Assembly: GCA_964036315.1 (NCBI GenBank)
Contig: OZ038510.1
Span: 80,949,349-81,013,348, forward strand
DNA: 64,000 nucleotides
Direction: 5' to 3'
Source of the DNA: Acanthosepion esculentum
Lineage: Eukaryota > Mollusca > Cephalopoda > Sepiida > Sepiidae
Shown here one piece after another: positions 53,622 through 64,000 of this stretch; position 1 is the stretch's first letter; the number at the start of each line of letters is the position of its first letter. The position numbers and the translations under genes are program-made. The notes below the pieces were generated by a model. It ran no database searches, was not told where the DNA came from, and saw only the letters and a program-made list of their open reading frames with translations.

Positions 53622-54040
53622 TGAAATTTCTCGGGCACACAATGAGGAAAGAGGGCTTGGAGATTTTCATACACACAGGACTAAATGAAGGCAAGCAGAA
53701 CAGAGGAAAACAATGCATAACCTATTTAGCAAGCTTGAGTAAATGGATGGCGGAACAAGTTTTAGGAGAGATAACAAAAAGATATTATTTATTAAGAGCT
53801 ACAAAGAGAAGGAAATTGTGGAGAGCCATGATTGCCAGTATCCTGAAGGGACATAGCATATAAATAGTAAACAACTTTTCTATGGCTAAAAAAAATTTTT
53901 GATTTTGGATTTCTTTTTTTTTTTCAGCAAGGTTACCTTGTCTTTGTAGATGGTAAGTTTTAAATAACTTTTCATTAATTCTGTAGATATTTCTTAAGCT
54001 TAGGATAGGGAATGGGGTTGATTTTTTTTTTATCTCCAAA
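53622..54040 (+). mobile_element. LINE 3' fragment inserted in the Gypsy Pol tail
   Basis: The plus strand carries an LKFLGHTMRKEGLE motif, YLASLSKWMAEQVLGEITKR and KLWRAMIASILKGHSI with a stop near 53863, the same LINE C-terminus as at 1.1-2.0 kb. Non-coding tail to about 54040. About 100 bp of Gypsy sequence (TGTGTCGGGAACGATTCC, CGAAGAGATCAGATCT) is duplicated on both sides (53520-53621 and 54040-54140). Confidence 0.8.
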
Positions 54041-54134
54041 CCTGTGTCATCATCATGGGGTAATGTGTCGGGAACGATTCCGGCATGGTGATCTTCCGAT
54101 TGGTTTTCAGTGTCGAAGAGATCAGATCTTCTCA

Positions 54135-54955
54135 CTAGGGTGGTTTTAGGATCTGGTACATCTCCAGTAGGAGCCAGATCTCTAAGAGACCTGGTTGAGA
54201 GTGCCAAATCGGAAGCGAAGTCCCAGCCGAACTCCGTCGTTGGAAGAGTAGAATTGTTTCGTGTTGGGTGGCAAAAGTGGCCATACATAATAGCGATCTG
54301 ATGGCATACAGGGATACTGGAAGGAGATTCTCCCAATTATTTATTGAGCATTTGTATGTTGAAACAGCCAATTGAATTGTTTTCCAAATTAAGCCGTTAT
54401 ATCTCTCGCATTGAACGTTAACCTGGGGGTTGTACGGGGTTGTCCGACTTACCACCACTCTGTGTTCTTGTAAGAATTGCCGAAGTTGCTCGGGCATGAA
54501 GAAAGCTCCTCGGTCTGGATGTCTGTATGCCGGTACTCCAAAGACGGCAAATAGGGAACAAAGGCATTGTATAATTGTTGTTGTAGTCATATCTGGACAG
54601 GGAAAAGCAAAAGGAAACCGTGAATATTCGTCTACAATAGTTAGCATGTATTGGTTTCGTGTTTTGGATGATAACGGGTCTTTAAAGTCCAGATTGAGTC
54701 TTTCAAATGGCTGCGTTGCTTTTATTAGAACCCCAGGCGTAGGTTTGTAAAATTTGGGATTTATCTCAGCACACGTTCGGCAGGAATTTGTAACTTTTCT
54801 AACGTCCTCCACTGAATAAGGCAAATTCCTACTCCTTACCATGTGAACCATCCGTGTTACGCCAGGGTAGCACAGTTCCTCGTGTAGTGTCTGGAGTTCT
54901 TTTGTACTTGGAGTTATACTGCATATTATTGACAGTTTCTCCTTGCCCGGCCGGT
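54135..54955 (-). pseudogene. Gypsy integrase
   Basis: In one frame from 54950 downward: the zinc-binding H-x12-H-x20-C-x2-C (LHEEL, VHMVRSRNLPYS, CRTC), then the core with D in LNLDF, D in HPDRG and E in QCERYN. The spacing is D-57-D-35-E, typical of Gypsy integrases. NPQVNVQCERYNGLIWKT is the conserved third motif. The catalytic residues are intact, though the C-terminal end shifts frame near 54320. Confidence 0.85.
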
Positions 54956-55270
54956 AAATAATATCGAACGAGAAACAAGATAGTTCAATTCTCCACCTTG
55001 CTATTTTTTCATTTTTTATTTTACTGGTAGCGTTTGAGTTGAACAGGAACACAACAGATGTTTCGTCTGTAACTAATCTGAAGTGACGCCCGATTAAATA
55101 GTGTCTCCACTTTCTTAACGCCTCAGCTATGGCGTAGGCTTCTTTTTCAATCGCCGTATGCCATCGTTCAGATTGAGACAGAGTCCTTGAAAAGATGGCT
55201 ACAGGGAGGTCAGCTTGACTAAATGAAGCGGCATTTGCGCAGTCTGATGCATCAGTTTCAACTCCCAGTG
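54930..55270 (-). pseudogene. Gypsy RNase H
   Basis: Minus strand: VETDASDCANAASFSQ, SRTLSQSERWHTAIEKEAYA, LRKWRHYLIGRHF and RLVTDETSV, followed by RIELSCFSFDIIYRPGKEK. The first Asp (ETDASD), Glu (IEKEA) and Asp (VTDETS) of the active site are present. Continuous with the integrase frame. Confidence 0.85.
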
Positions 55271-55359
55271 GGACAGAAGGATCTATAGTTGTGATTACGG
55301 ATTTTGCAATGTCTTGTTTGAGTTTTTCGAATGCTTCTATTTTCCGGGCGAGATAAGGG

Positions 55360-56075
55360 AAAACATCTTACTTTTATTAATGGACGTATCTTCTCTGAGA
55401 AAGAGGCGATCCATTGTGAATAGTGGGTGAACATGACCATAGTTCGTCGAAGCGCACGTATGTTATCTGGGATTGGCAATCTGAGCAAAGGTTTTAATCG
55501 CTGTGGGTCCGGCGCCACTGACCCGTTGCTTAGTGTATAGCCCAAAAGATTGACCTTTTGTTGCCCAAACGAGCATTTGTCATTATTTAGTGTAAGGTTA
55601 TATTTGCTTACGGCGTCCATGAACCATCGAAGGTTTTCATCGTGGGCCTTCTGATTGTGGCCACATAGAGTTACATTATCTATATAAGCAAAAGTATTTC
55701 CAGTTTTTCATCCATTATGATTTTGTCGATTATTTTTTGAAAACTGGCTGCTCCATTAGTTACCCCAAAAGTATCCCCCGGAACTGGTACAGTCGGCCAA
55801 CTGCTTCAAATACAGTGTAGGGTCTGTCTTTTGGCTTAATGGCCACCTGAAGATAAGCACTTTTCAAATCTAACGTGCCGAAAATACTATATTTAGCTAT
55901 TTCACATAGCATTTCGTCTATGCGTGGCAACGAAAAAGCGTCCAGAAGAGTGAACCGGTTAATTGTCTGAGAGTAATCGATAACCATCCTTTTTTTTAGG
56001 GATGGGGGTCTGTGTTTGTTATTAATACTTGGGCCCTACATGGTGACGAACTTGGCTCAGTTATGCCTTCTTGAA
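55360..56075 (-). pseudogene. Gypsy reverse transcriptase
   Basis: Fragments in two frames: EGITEPSSSPCRAQV, VIDYSQTINRFT, FSLPRIDEML, FGTLDLKSAYLQVAIKPKDR with the first catalytic Asp, then (new frame) NTFAYIDNVTLCGH, LNNDKCSFGQQKVNLLGYTL and RALRRTMVMFTHYSQWI. The YxDD box reads YIDN here. This may be a family trait or decay. Frameshifts occur near 56075, 55760 and 55370, and a stop near 56000. Confidence 0.85.
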
Positions 56076-56229
56076 ATATTTTTTTTAATTTCGGAACCTA
56101 TAAATTGTTTGTCGTCATGCAAATAACGTCGGCTCTTAATAGCTATTGGCTTATGGTCCTTTGTCAGGTTTTCAAAAAGTGAGGGGCACGGAATGTCGGC
56201 TGCAGTCAATCCGCAAATCTTTAATACAG

Positions 56230-56510
56230 GTTTGTCTCGGCCGAACGGGATTTCTATGCTAGAGTGTTGTTGAAAGAAATCGTGGCCCAGTATTACCTCC
56301 CAACAAAGGTCTTTCATTATCGATAACTTAACAGCTTTATATGAGATGCCGTTATAATGTAGGTCGGCCAAACAATATCCACTTACGTGTGATGACAAAG
56401 CCGCGTTCGCCATTGTTACCCTCTTGGGGAGGGAACATAATGCCATTTGTGAATGTTTACTAGACTGTCTCTGATATAGTTTTATTGCCAGTGTCTAATA
56501 ATGCATTGGT
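56230..56510 (-). pseudogene. Gypsy aspartic protease
   Basis: The catalytic triad lies in ALLDTGNKT (DTG at 56487-56495), and the C-terminal part reads CWEVILGHDFFQQHSSIEI. Two adjacent stops at 56457-56462 interrupt it between these motifs. Confidence 0.75.
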
Positions 56511-56639
56511 GAGGACTCCGTTAATTTTTAGTTTTAGAATAGTTTTTGAAAGACAGTCAGGGAACACGGCCAATGTTGCAGAAAATGATAACGAATTGAC
56601 ATGGCGGTTAGCTTTGTAAGAAATATTTTTAAACGAACG

Positions 56640-57395
56640 ACATACCTTGGAGAAATGTCCTGTTTTTCCACACTTGTGGAAACGAGCTTCCCTGGCAGAA
56701 CATGAAAGTCGTTTAATGTGGATTTAGACCGCAATGGTTGATGCAGCAGCGACTGGTTGTTCTGGGGTGTGTAAAGGTGGGGCATCCTGGGCAGGAGAGT
56801 AAGTCGAATTATAAAGAGGGCGGATAGTAGGAACAGGTTGTTTTAGGGCAGCAGTATCGGGTTGAAAATACGGCTGCACTGCTGTATAGCTTGCCCGCAA
56901 GTATAAGCTTGTTCATAAGCAGCTATCAAGGTAAGGGCCTTATTTTCAAGAAGGCGTTGCCTTACCTGAACATTACCTAGGCAATTTACGAAGGCGTCTA
57001 GAATACGTTCCTCTTGTGCTTCCAAAGCGGTCACGGGACGAAAATTGCAGTCTCTACATAATGTCCGAAGGGCCTTTAGGAAATGATCCAATGTTTCGTT
57101 AGAATCCTGTCGCCGGGTAGCAAGTATATGTCGGGCAGATAGTTCGTTTTTGGGTTTCACGTAGGTTGTGTGTAATCTTTCTATCGCTTCTTCATAAGTT
57201 TTACAGTCTACAATAATATCGTTGATTGAATGGAACACAGAAAAGCGCACGTCTGTTAATAAGCCGATTCGGGTTCTCAAGGAGTAGAGCTTCAACGAAG
57301 TTCGTAAAAGTTTCGAGCCGGTGTGTCCAGCGTTTACATGCTACTTCGTTTTCTGAGTCATAGGTAAATCGTTTTGGCCGCATATAAAGTTCCAT
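56640..57395 (-). pseudogene. Gypsy Gag with damaged zinc knuckle
   Basis: Starts MELYMRPKRFTYDSE about 20 bp after the LTR. After a shift near 57290: YEEAIERLHTTYVKPKNELS, ETLDHFLKALRTLCRDC, AYEQAYTCGQAI (capsid-like). The knuckle near 56640-56690 reads RFHKCGKTGHFSKVC, so the first Cys of C-x2-C-x4-H-x4-C is Phe. At least three frames are needed to read it. Confidence 0.75.
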
Positions 57396-57414
57396 TGAAA
57401 GTGGAATAAATAAA

Positions 57415-57561
57415 TGTAAAATAGAACCAACTAACCAGAATAAAGTTATACCAAATCTTTATTGCACTTTACTCTGACTACTCGCCAACTGATGGATATT
57501 ACAGGGTGCTTTTTATACTGCCTAGATCTTAAGGGGAGGTAACTGATGATTTATCAGTACA
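57415..57561 (-). repeat. Gypsy 5' LTR
   Basis: 147 bp. Contains TATAAAAAGCACCCTG (TATA-like) and AATAAAG (polyadenylation-like) on the minus strand. Confidence 0.85.
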
Positions 57562-57669
57562 CTATGAATAGTTGTTCATATATAGATTATTATTACTTTT
57601 ATTACCTGGGAAGTTTAAACATTTATTGAACAATAAATTCCATACGGACTTGAATAAATGACCAAAACC
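57562..57669. other. No feature recognised
   Basis: Short AT-rich flank of the Gypsy element. Confidence 0.4.
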
Positions 57670-57850
57670 CATATGAGCTCCGGTAAAAATATGCGATAAT
57701 AACAGGAAAAATTGCAATATTAGCACTGGTAAAAATGGTTGGAAGACATTAATTTTATAAGTCCTAGAATTTCATACACAGATGTCCTTAAGGATACATG
57801 GCACAGTGGCTAAAGGCGTTGGTTAGATCCAGTGACAGGACACAAATCTC
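57670..57850 (+). mobile_element. PLE 3' UTR plus tRNA-like head fragment
   Basis: Matches 46360-46520: GCAATATTAGCACTGGTAAA, AATTTCATACACAGATGTCC, ATGGCACAGTGGCTAAAGGC. It stops within the tRNA-like part. Confidence 0.65.
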
Positions 57851-57980
57851 TAACAAAAATGGCTTCCATTTGTTTCTTATGCGCAGAATGTCTTTATTTT
57901 AGCAGTGTTGGCGCAGGTCCAATGTTTTTGTTATTTATCTACTTTATTCGCGAATTAAATTTAAAGAATATGAGCGTGAT

Positions 57981-57983
<3 letters not shown>

Positions 57984-58064
<81 letters not shown>

Positions 58065-58101
58065 AGGTATAAACATATATATATATATATATATATATAT
58101 A
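57984..58101. repeat. (TA)n, (GA)n, (TA)n
   Basis: TA 57984-58025, GA 58026-58060, TA 58075-58101. Confidence 0.95.
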
Positions 58102-58499
58102 GCCTATCTCTGTCTCTTTTATAAATACTTCCATGGTAATTGCTCCGATGAGCTGCTATCGCTGCTTCCCAGGCGCCATAAATTCAAGCGTCATACGAGG
58201 CTGGCATCCCGCTCTCACCCTTTCACTGTTGAAACTGTTAAATGTAGACGTCTCTTCCACTCCAATAGCTTCATATCTCGCACCTCACGCCTGTGGAACT
58301 CCCTTCCCTATTCCTGTTTCCCTGACAACTATAATCTCCAACTATTCAAATGTAACGTCAATCGGCATCTCCAGTTGCATTGATCTATCCACTATCCTTC
58401 TCCACATCCTTTCCTCTATCACTCCTATCTGCTCTTGCTCCAAATCCTCTGTAATCCCTTACGTGCTAGTGGCTTCCAGCCTTGCCTGGGGCGAAAAAC

Positions 58500-58500
<1 letters not shown>
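58100..58500 (+). pseudogene. Non-LTR RT C-terminus (RLWNSLP family)
   Basis: The best-preserved copy: LCLFYKYFHGNCSDELLSLL, HTRLASRSHPFTVETVKCRR, SRTSRLWNSLPYSCFPDNYN, LQLFKCNVNRHLQLH, stop at 58381-58383, then the family tail ACGTGCTAGTGGC..GGGCGAAA. 5'-truncated at a (TA)n tract, with another TA tract at the 3' end (58503-58541). Confidence 0.85.

Positions 58501-58502
<2 letters not shown>

Positions 58503-58541
<39 letters not shown>
58503..58541. repeat. (TA)n tract
   Basis: TA run at the LINE 3' end. Confidence 0.95.
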
Positions 58542-58543
<2 letters not shown>

Positions 58544-58667
58544 AAACTATGAAAAATAAAGAATAATATTTTTTTAAAAACCCACATTACAACCAAAAAA
58601 GTTTGCGGTACCTCTCTTCTTTTTAATATACACACTTTTCTCTCGTTGGAACCATTATAACCTCTTC

Positions 58668-59203
<536 letters not shown>

Positions 59204-59209
59204 ACCCTC

Positions 59210-59422
59210 TGTAAAATCGATCATGTCTCTCACACCACTCCTCGCTACCTTCTCTGTTAAATTACATAAACTTAATACTACCCGTCAAAAGTGTAAATTC
59301 TCATTTCATTTTTCGTTTCACCTTTTGGAAGTGATGTCTGATGATCCAGCGTCCTTTAAAAGGGCTCTGGTGAAAAAACTTATTACAATGGAGCCATAAA
59401 GTGGTTTTGTTTTTCTTTTATA

Positions 59423-59473
<51 letters not shown>

Positions 59474-59672
59474 ATATATAAATATAGGTAACTATACTCG
59501 TGTCGAAAAACCTTCGAACTCTTGATTTAACAACAGCCAAATCAATCACGAAGGAAAGGAAGGTTTTAAAAAAAGAAAGAGCCAGGAACATGAAAGTCTG
59601 TCGAAAATAATCGCCGACCCTGACGATCTGCCTAAGTGAAACCTTGGTAGGTGTGTCTGGCTCATTAGGTTT

Positions 59673-59722
<50 letters not shown>

Positions 59723-59813
59723 TCAGAGAGAGAGAGAGAGAGAGAGAGTTAGAAAAATTATTTATATAGAGAGGTAGATAGAAACGGCTATCTAAAGGGA
59801 GGGGAATAGAAAC

Positions 59814-59880
<67 letters not shown>

Positions 59881-60090
59881 AAATAAAAACAGACCACTTT
59901 AAGGTTCCATGTAATAAATTATTTCACCACAGCCCTTTTAAAGGAACGCGGATCAACAGACTTTACTTCCAAAGGTTGAAACGAAAAATGAAAAGAAATT
60001 TACACATTTTTGACGGGCAGTACTAAGCATATGTAAAATAACGAAGTGAGGAAGTGAGGGGGGAGAGACATGATTGAGTTAAATGTAATT
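59210..60090. repeat. Inverted repeat, arms about 205 bp
   Basis: 59210-59415 and 59878-60090 are inverted copies (CTCACACC.., CATTTTTCGTTTCA, GGAAGT, CTTTTAAAAGGGCT, TTATTACA). The centre holds (ATCT)n 59421-59471, the dispersed repeat 59500-59670, (TA)n 59676-59718, (GA)n and (TA)n 59817-59875. Confidence 0.75.
59338..59378 (+). ncRNA. Weak hammerhead-like motif
   Basis: CTGATGA, T, CCAG..CCTTTAAAAGG..CTGG, T, GAAAA. The core and a long imperfect hairpin are present. The third stem is not clear. Confidence 0.2.
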
Positions 60091-60125
60091 TAAAATTTTT
60101 TATTACATATGCTTACCGACCCTAT

Positions 60126-60660
60126 CAGATGTTGCACAAGGCCGAACATTTTGATTCTTCTCAATTCATGTACAAAGCCCTGTCAGATGTTGCACAAGGA
60201 CCAAATGTGAAGTATCCGAGCCCGTATGCTCGGCCAAAAATTCCCCGTAGACCCCGTTTAAAACGGGGCCCGATAGTTGTTTCCCGAGAGGAGACCCTGC
60301 TTTTCTATATAGCCTCGTCTGGGGATTCTCTCTGCTCGCAGACAGAGAGTTTGATCAGTACAGCTGGAGACGAATCTCCAACTGCAGGATACCGACCAAC
60401 CGCCAAACGCGGTCAGATGTGGCACAAGGCCGAATTTAATGTGGGACATCCGAGCCCGTAGGCTCGGCCAAAAATTTCCCGTAGACTCTGTTTAAAACTG
60501 GGCCGGATAGTTGTTTCCCGAAAGGAGGCCCTGCCTTTCGACATAGCCTCGTCTGGGGATTCTCTCTTCTCGGAGACAGAGAGTTTGACCAGAACAGCTG
60601 GAGACGATTCTCCGACTACAGACCAACATACAGTATTAACTACTGTATTTACAGGAATGG
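60126..60660. repeat. GC-richer tandem repeat, 234-bp period
   Basis: Two units sharing CAGATG(T/-)TGGCACAAGG, ATCCGAGCCCGTA(T/G)GCTC, GATAGTTGTTTCCCGA, GCCTCGTCTGGGGATTCTCT and CAGCTGGAGACGA. Hairpins CCGAGC-CCGTAT-GCTCGG and CCCCGTTTAAAACGGGG are visible. Origin unknown. A 110-codon frame crosses it without a known domain. Confidence 0.7.
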
Positions 60661-62040
60661 GGGCATACCCATTATCGTCCGTAGGTATGCTACAACAGGT
60701 AGAAAATAAAGTTTGTGGGTATTTTAATATATGTATGTGGGTATGTAACTGCGTTAGACATGTAGTTTATTTGCTATACGTTAATGATATCACATTTCGA
60801 TCAAGGCTCAAGAATAACATCAAAATCTATATAGAGCAACTGAAGTAACAATAAAACGTTTCTAATAAAAATTTGATGAAAAATAAACGAGGGACAGCAA
60901 ATTTAGCGTACGTAATTGTCAAGCGAATCTAGTTTTGTTCATGTTTAGAAATCATTTCATTTTATTTTTATCGTCAATGATTTTAATTTTTTTTATATAT
61001 ATATTTTTCTCTATGTTTTTATGACTTTTGTCTTTATTGGCGTTTTATTTTTTGTGGCGAGAAAAGATAAGAATCAGTTTTTATTGTTTGGCAACGTAAT
61101 TAAATCGAAAAGAATCGTGTCATTTTCTAGCGGGATATTCATCGAAGTCGCATTTATAGTTCATTATCAATAGTATTTCCTGTTACATTGTTTTAATTAC
61201 TGGTTTTATGTCAAGTCGAATGCTAAGCTTTTTTTTATCATAAATTTCCATTCAAATTTTCGTACACATCTGCAGAGATTGATCTGTGAAAGGGGCCCGG
61301 TTTAAGACAAAAGCAAAAAAAAAAACAATATAATTCGTGATATATTACATTTTATATTGCACATACAATAACCATATCCTGATAGTAACACTCGCTTTAA
61401 TATCTGACCACAGTCAGCCTTGTTTTGCACTTCATGTACAACGCTTTTTCTATCGTAAAAAAGGGGTGTTACTATAATGTTCTGTTTCGTAAACAATAGA
61501 CTTGTTGGGATTGCTATGAATTAGTGTGTAATCAGAAGGGTTTTTAGGTTTGTGGTAATAAACGTGAAAAGCATGTTCTTCATATTAATCACAACAATTT
61601 AGCGTAGACATACAAAAGGAATAAATCTCAAAGGCAATATTGAACGAAGAAACAAAGGTAGTCGTGAATTCAATTAGAAACAAACATTGAATATTTATGT
61701 ACAAATAAATTACAATAAAATTTTTGGAAAAAGTTGTGTTTCAGTCGAAATAAATGAATTGTTAAGCAAAAGTTGAATTGAGTATTTTATGAACTCAAAG
61801 TTCATGAATGTTCCTTTGTTTAGGAAAAGTGTTCACATAAAAATTTGAGGAAAATTTATCGAGAGATAAATTTTAAAGTATTGTAGTTGCGAGATTTTTT
61901 TGCTGAATTTTGTATGTTTTTGTTTTGGCAGAGTTATTCACCTTGGACCGTATTTTTTACATATATTTGTTTTAGTAATAATTTCTGTTTGGTAGTGTAG
62001 AATAACACTTTTTTAGAAACGTATAAAGATTTCAGAGAGA
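60661..62040. other. No gene seen
   Basis: AT-rich low-copy DNA. A (GA)n run lies at 62035-62050. Confidence 0.5.
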
Positions 62041-62156
62041 GAGAGAGAGAAAGAGGTTGAAGGTTGAGTCAGGTGTTGACGCGCGAAAAGTCCTTTAAGT
62101 CAAGATGTAGACACGCGTGGATCTCTGTAGAAATCTCTCTGAGAGTGAATTGCTGA

Positions 62157-62375
62157 CTAGTGAATCGGACTAAGATTCGTCCTTTTATTTACTCTGCGAA
62201 GATTAGATCGGCTCCCAGCACATTGGCGCCAACATTTATCCTGGGGCATCTCGACCAATAATAAGCCGAGTTTCGCAATGTGTGGTGTTGATTGGTCGAA
62301 ACTAGCTCTTATGGAAAATTCCACCTTTAAACGGGTTGAGTGGAAAAATACGGACGATTCTACAGACTCACTAGC
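62157..62375. repeat. 219-bp element with inverted ends, CCAAT boxes
   Basis: Ends CTAGTGAATCGGACTAAGAT and, inverted, CTAGTGAGTCTGTAGAATCG form imperfect inverted repeats. The interior has ATTGG twice in opposite orientation and is GC-richer than its surroundings. MITE-like or regulatory; undecided. Confidence 0.4.
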
Positions 62376-63214
62376 ACTCATCTCCCTTTACCGGCCCTTT
62401 AGCTTAGGGGTTTCTTTCTGACCCTACACCGGTTGAAGTTTTCCGGTGGTCAGCCCTTTATCTAGTTTAGCTGCCCCCCAGCACGGCTGCATGGCATAGT
62501 TTCCATCCTTCTAATATCTCGTCATTCTTGGACATCTCCGGTAAGAACTATCGCCTTTCTTCCTTAATGGAATCTTTTAATGCAAGCATTATTTTTTTAG
62601 TATCATTTCCTTCCTACAACGAACTTTGTTTACCTTCTCACCACGTGCGGAACCTCCATCTTTCCTCTCGGAATTTGACTGTTACTCTACCTTATTTGTA
62701 TTCTTTTTCTTTCTTTGAGTATTTTTTATGCCCAAAATGCTTCTATTCTGTTAGCTTTTCATACCTACAACTTTCTTTAAGGTCTTGGTAATTCCCCACC
62801 TTCATTTTCTTTCTATGTGATTCTGAAGAAACGTGTTTTTTATTCCTTTCAGTTTTACCTTTGTCGACTGTCAATAAACCTGTGTCTAGAATAACATACC
62901 ATGTCTCGGAGTCTTGATTGTCGATGAGAATTTATGCTGTCTAAGGGTTGTGTACATTTCAACGAAATACACGCATCCCCGATCCAGTATATATAATATA
63001 TTTACCGAGGCATCTATGACCTACCGTAAATGACAATGCAATCGTTATTTCTCGAAAATGCTCAGGAAAAACGATGACCTGTTTACCGTTATTTTTTTTA
63101 TTAAATGATATCAAATCAGTTTACAAACATTAAAATCATTATTTGATGAAATTTTAAAAAAATGTTTGTATAAAAATTGTTAATGATTTTTAATATATCA
63201 CCAGTTCATTTTTC
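62376..63214. other. No gene seen
   Basis: A plus frame at 62528-62791 lacks motifs. GAAGTTTTCCGG/CCGGTTGAAG near 62430 is a small palindrome. Confidence 0.4.
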
Positions 63215-63965
63215 AGTGCCAACAACCTTAACCCATAACCCTAACTCCTAACACTAACAGTAACCCTTATCCTAAAGCATAAACATAACTCCTAACCCTA
63301 ACCCTAAACACTAACCCTAAACCCTAATCCTAAACCCTAACCCTAAACCCTAACACTAAATCTAAACCCTAACTCTAACCCTAAACCCAAATCTTAAACC
63401 ATAACCCTAAACCATAGCCCTAAACCGTAACCGTAACCCTAAGATCTAACCCTAAACCCTAACCCTAAACCCTAAACACTAACCCTAAACCCTAACCCAT
63501 AACCATAACTCCTAACACTAAACCCTAAACCTAAACCCTGACCCTAAACGGTAACCCTAAACGGTAACCCTAAACCCTAACCCTAAATACTAACACTAAA
63601 CCCTAACCCACAACCATAACTCCTAACCCTAAACCCTAAACCCTAACCCCTAAACACTAACCATAACCCTAAACCCTAACACTAACCCTAACCCTAAACC
63701 GTAAAGCATAACCATAACTCCTAACCCTAAACCCTGACCTTAAGCCTAAACCCTAACCCTAAACCCTAAACCCTAACCCTAAACACTAACCCTAAACGCT
63801 AACACTAAACCCTAACCCTAAACGCTAACACTAAACCCTAACCCATAACCATAACTCCTGACCCTAAACCCTGACCCTAAACCCTAACACTAAACCCTAA
63901 CCCTAAACCCTAAATACTAACCCTAAACACTAACCCCAAACCCTAACCCCTAACCCTAAACCCTG
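63215..63965. repeat. Degenerate telomere-like repeats
   Basis: About 750 bp of mixed CCCTAA, CCCTAAA and variants (CACTAA, CCATAA, CCGTAA), often as the 13-mer CCCTAAACCCTAA. The C-rich strand is the plus strand. The many variants mean it is interstitial or an inner subtelomeric array, not an active telomere end. Confidence 0.9.
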
Positions 63966-64000
63966 ACCGTTACCTATTTCATACTTCCAACAGTTGGTAA

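Larger units (their letters stand above)
53057..57561 (-). mobile_element. Gypsy-type LTR retrotransposon, full-length, decayed
   Basis: Short LTRs lie at 57415-57561 (5') and 53057-53191 (3'), with shared TGTACTGATAAATCATCAGT starts and TACA ends. Domain order on the minus strand is Gag, protease, RT, RNase H, integrase, which defines Metaviridae (Gypsy). A polypurine tract precedes the 3' LTR. At least five frameshifts or stops and a 0.4-kb insertion break it. No matching target duplication is seen (AAGGT versus CTATG). No standard primer-binding site is obvious after the 5' LTR; Gag starts only about 20 bp later. Confidence 0.9.

Overview
The window is eukaryotic, most likely metazoan, repeat-dominated DNA. 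I find no intact host protein-coding gene and no convincing host exon. It carries dozens of (TA)n tracts plus CA, AAT, TTC and ATCT microsatellites, tRNA-headed SINEs, LINE 3' ends, Penelope-like (PLE) GIY-YIG endonuclease fragments and a decayed Gypsy element. That mixture resembles mollusc and especially cephalopod genomes. This placement is inference from repeat composition; no gene confirms the species.

Layout. 0-7 kb: mosaics of non-LTR reverse transcriptase (RT) ends on the minus strand, a TA-flanked DNA transposon with a LINE end inside it (4.04-5.06 kb), and tandem tRNA-derived SINEs. 7-14 kb: short repeats and fold-back sequences lying between (TA)n tracts, then a low-copy stretch (12.4-13.3 kb) and a pogo-like MITE whose interior became a minisatellite. 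15-20 kb: a duplicated block with a PiggyBac-like transposase tail, RT palm fragments and tandem PLE-type 3' units. 21-28 kb: a second minisatellite probably born from a pogo-like end, fold-backs, SINEs, a solo LTR with a target-site duplication, and an old tandem duplication. 30.56-39.53 kb: a 9-kb satellite of about 29 bp units with higher-order structure. 40-48.5 kb: PLE remnants, a retrozyme-like repeat pair carrying a textbook hammerhead ribozyme, and a SINE expanded by a 30-bp minisatellite. 48.5-53 kb: fold-backs, LINE tails and SINEs. 53.06-57.56 kb: a full-length but broken Gypsy retrotransposon on the minus strand. 57.6-60.7 kb: microsatellites, a LINE end, a large inverted repeat and a GC-richer tandem repeat. 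63.2-64 kb: degenerate telomere-like repeats.

How the parts relate. The recurring theme is small RNA-like motifs near the ends of retroelements. One copy (42406-42452, minus) has every element of a hammerhead ribozyme. Several otherwise unrelated repeat families carry the same ground plan: a CUGANGA box, a hairpin, GAAA, then a short palindrome. Most of these have one extra base after the CUGANGA box. In PLEs and retrozymes, hammerheads are thought to process transcripts. The four PLE endonuclease remnants show that the possible partner machinery has been present here. Tandem head-to-tail amplification of retroelement 3' ends is the second theme, seen in at least three families.
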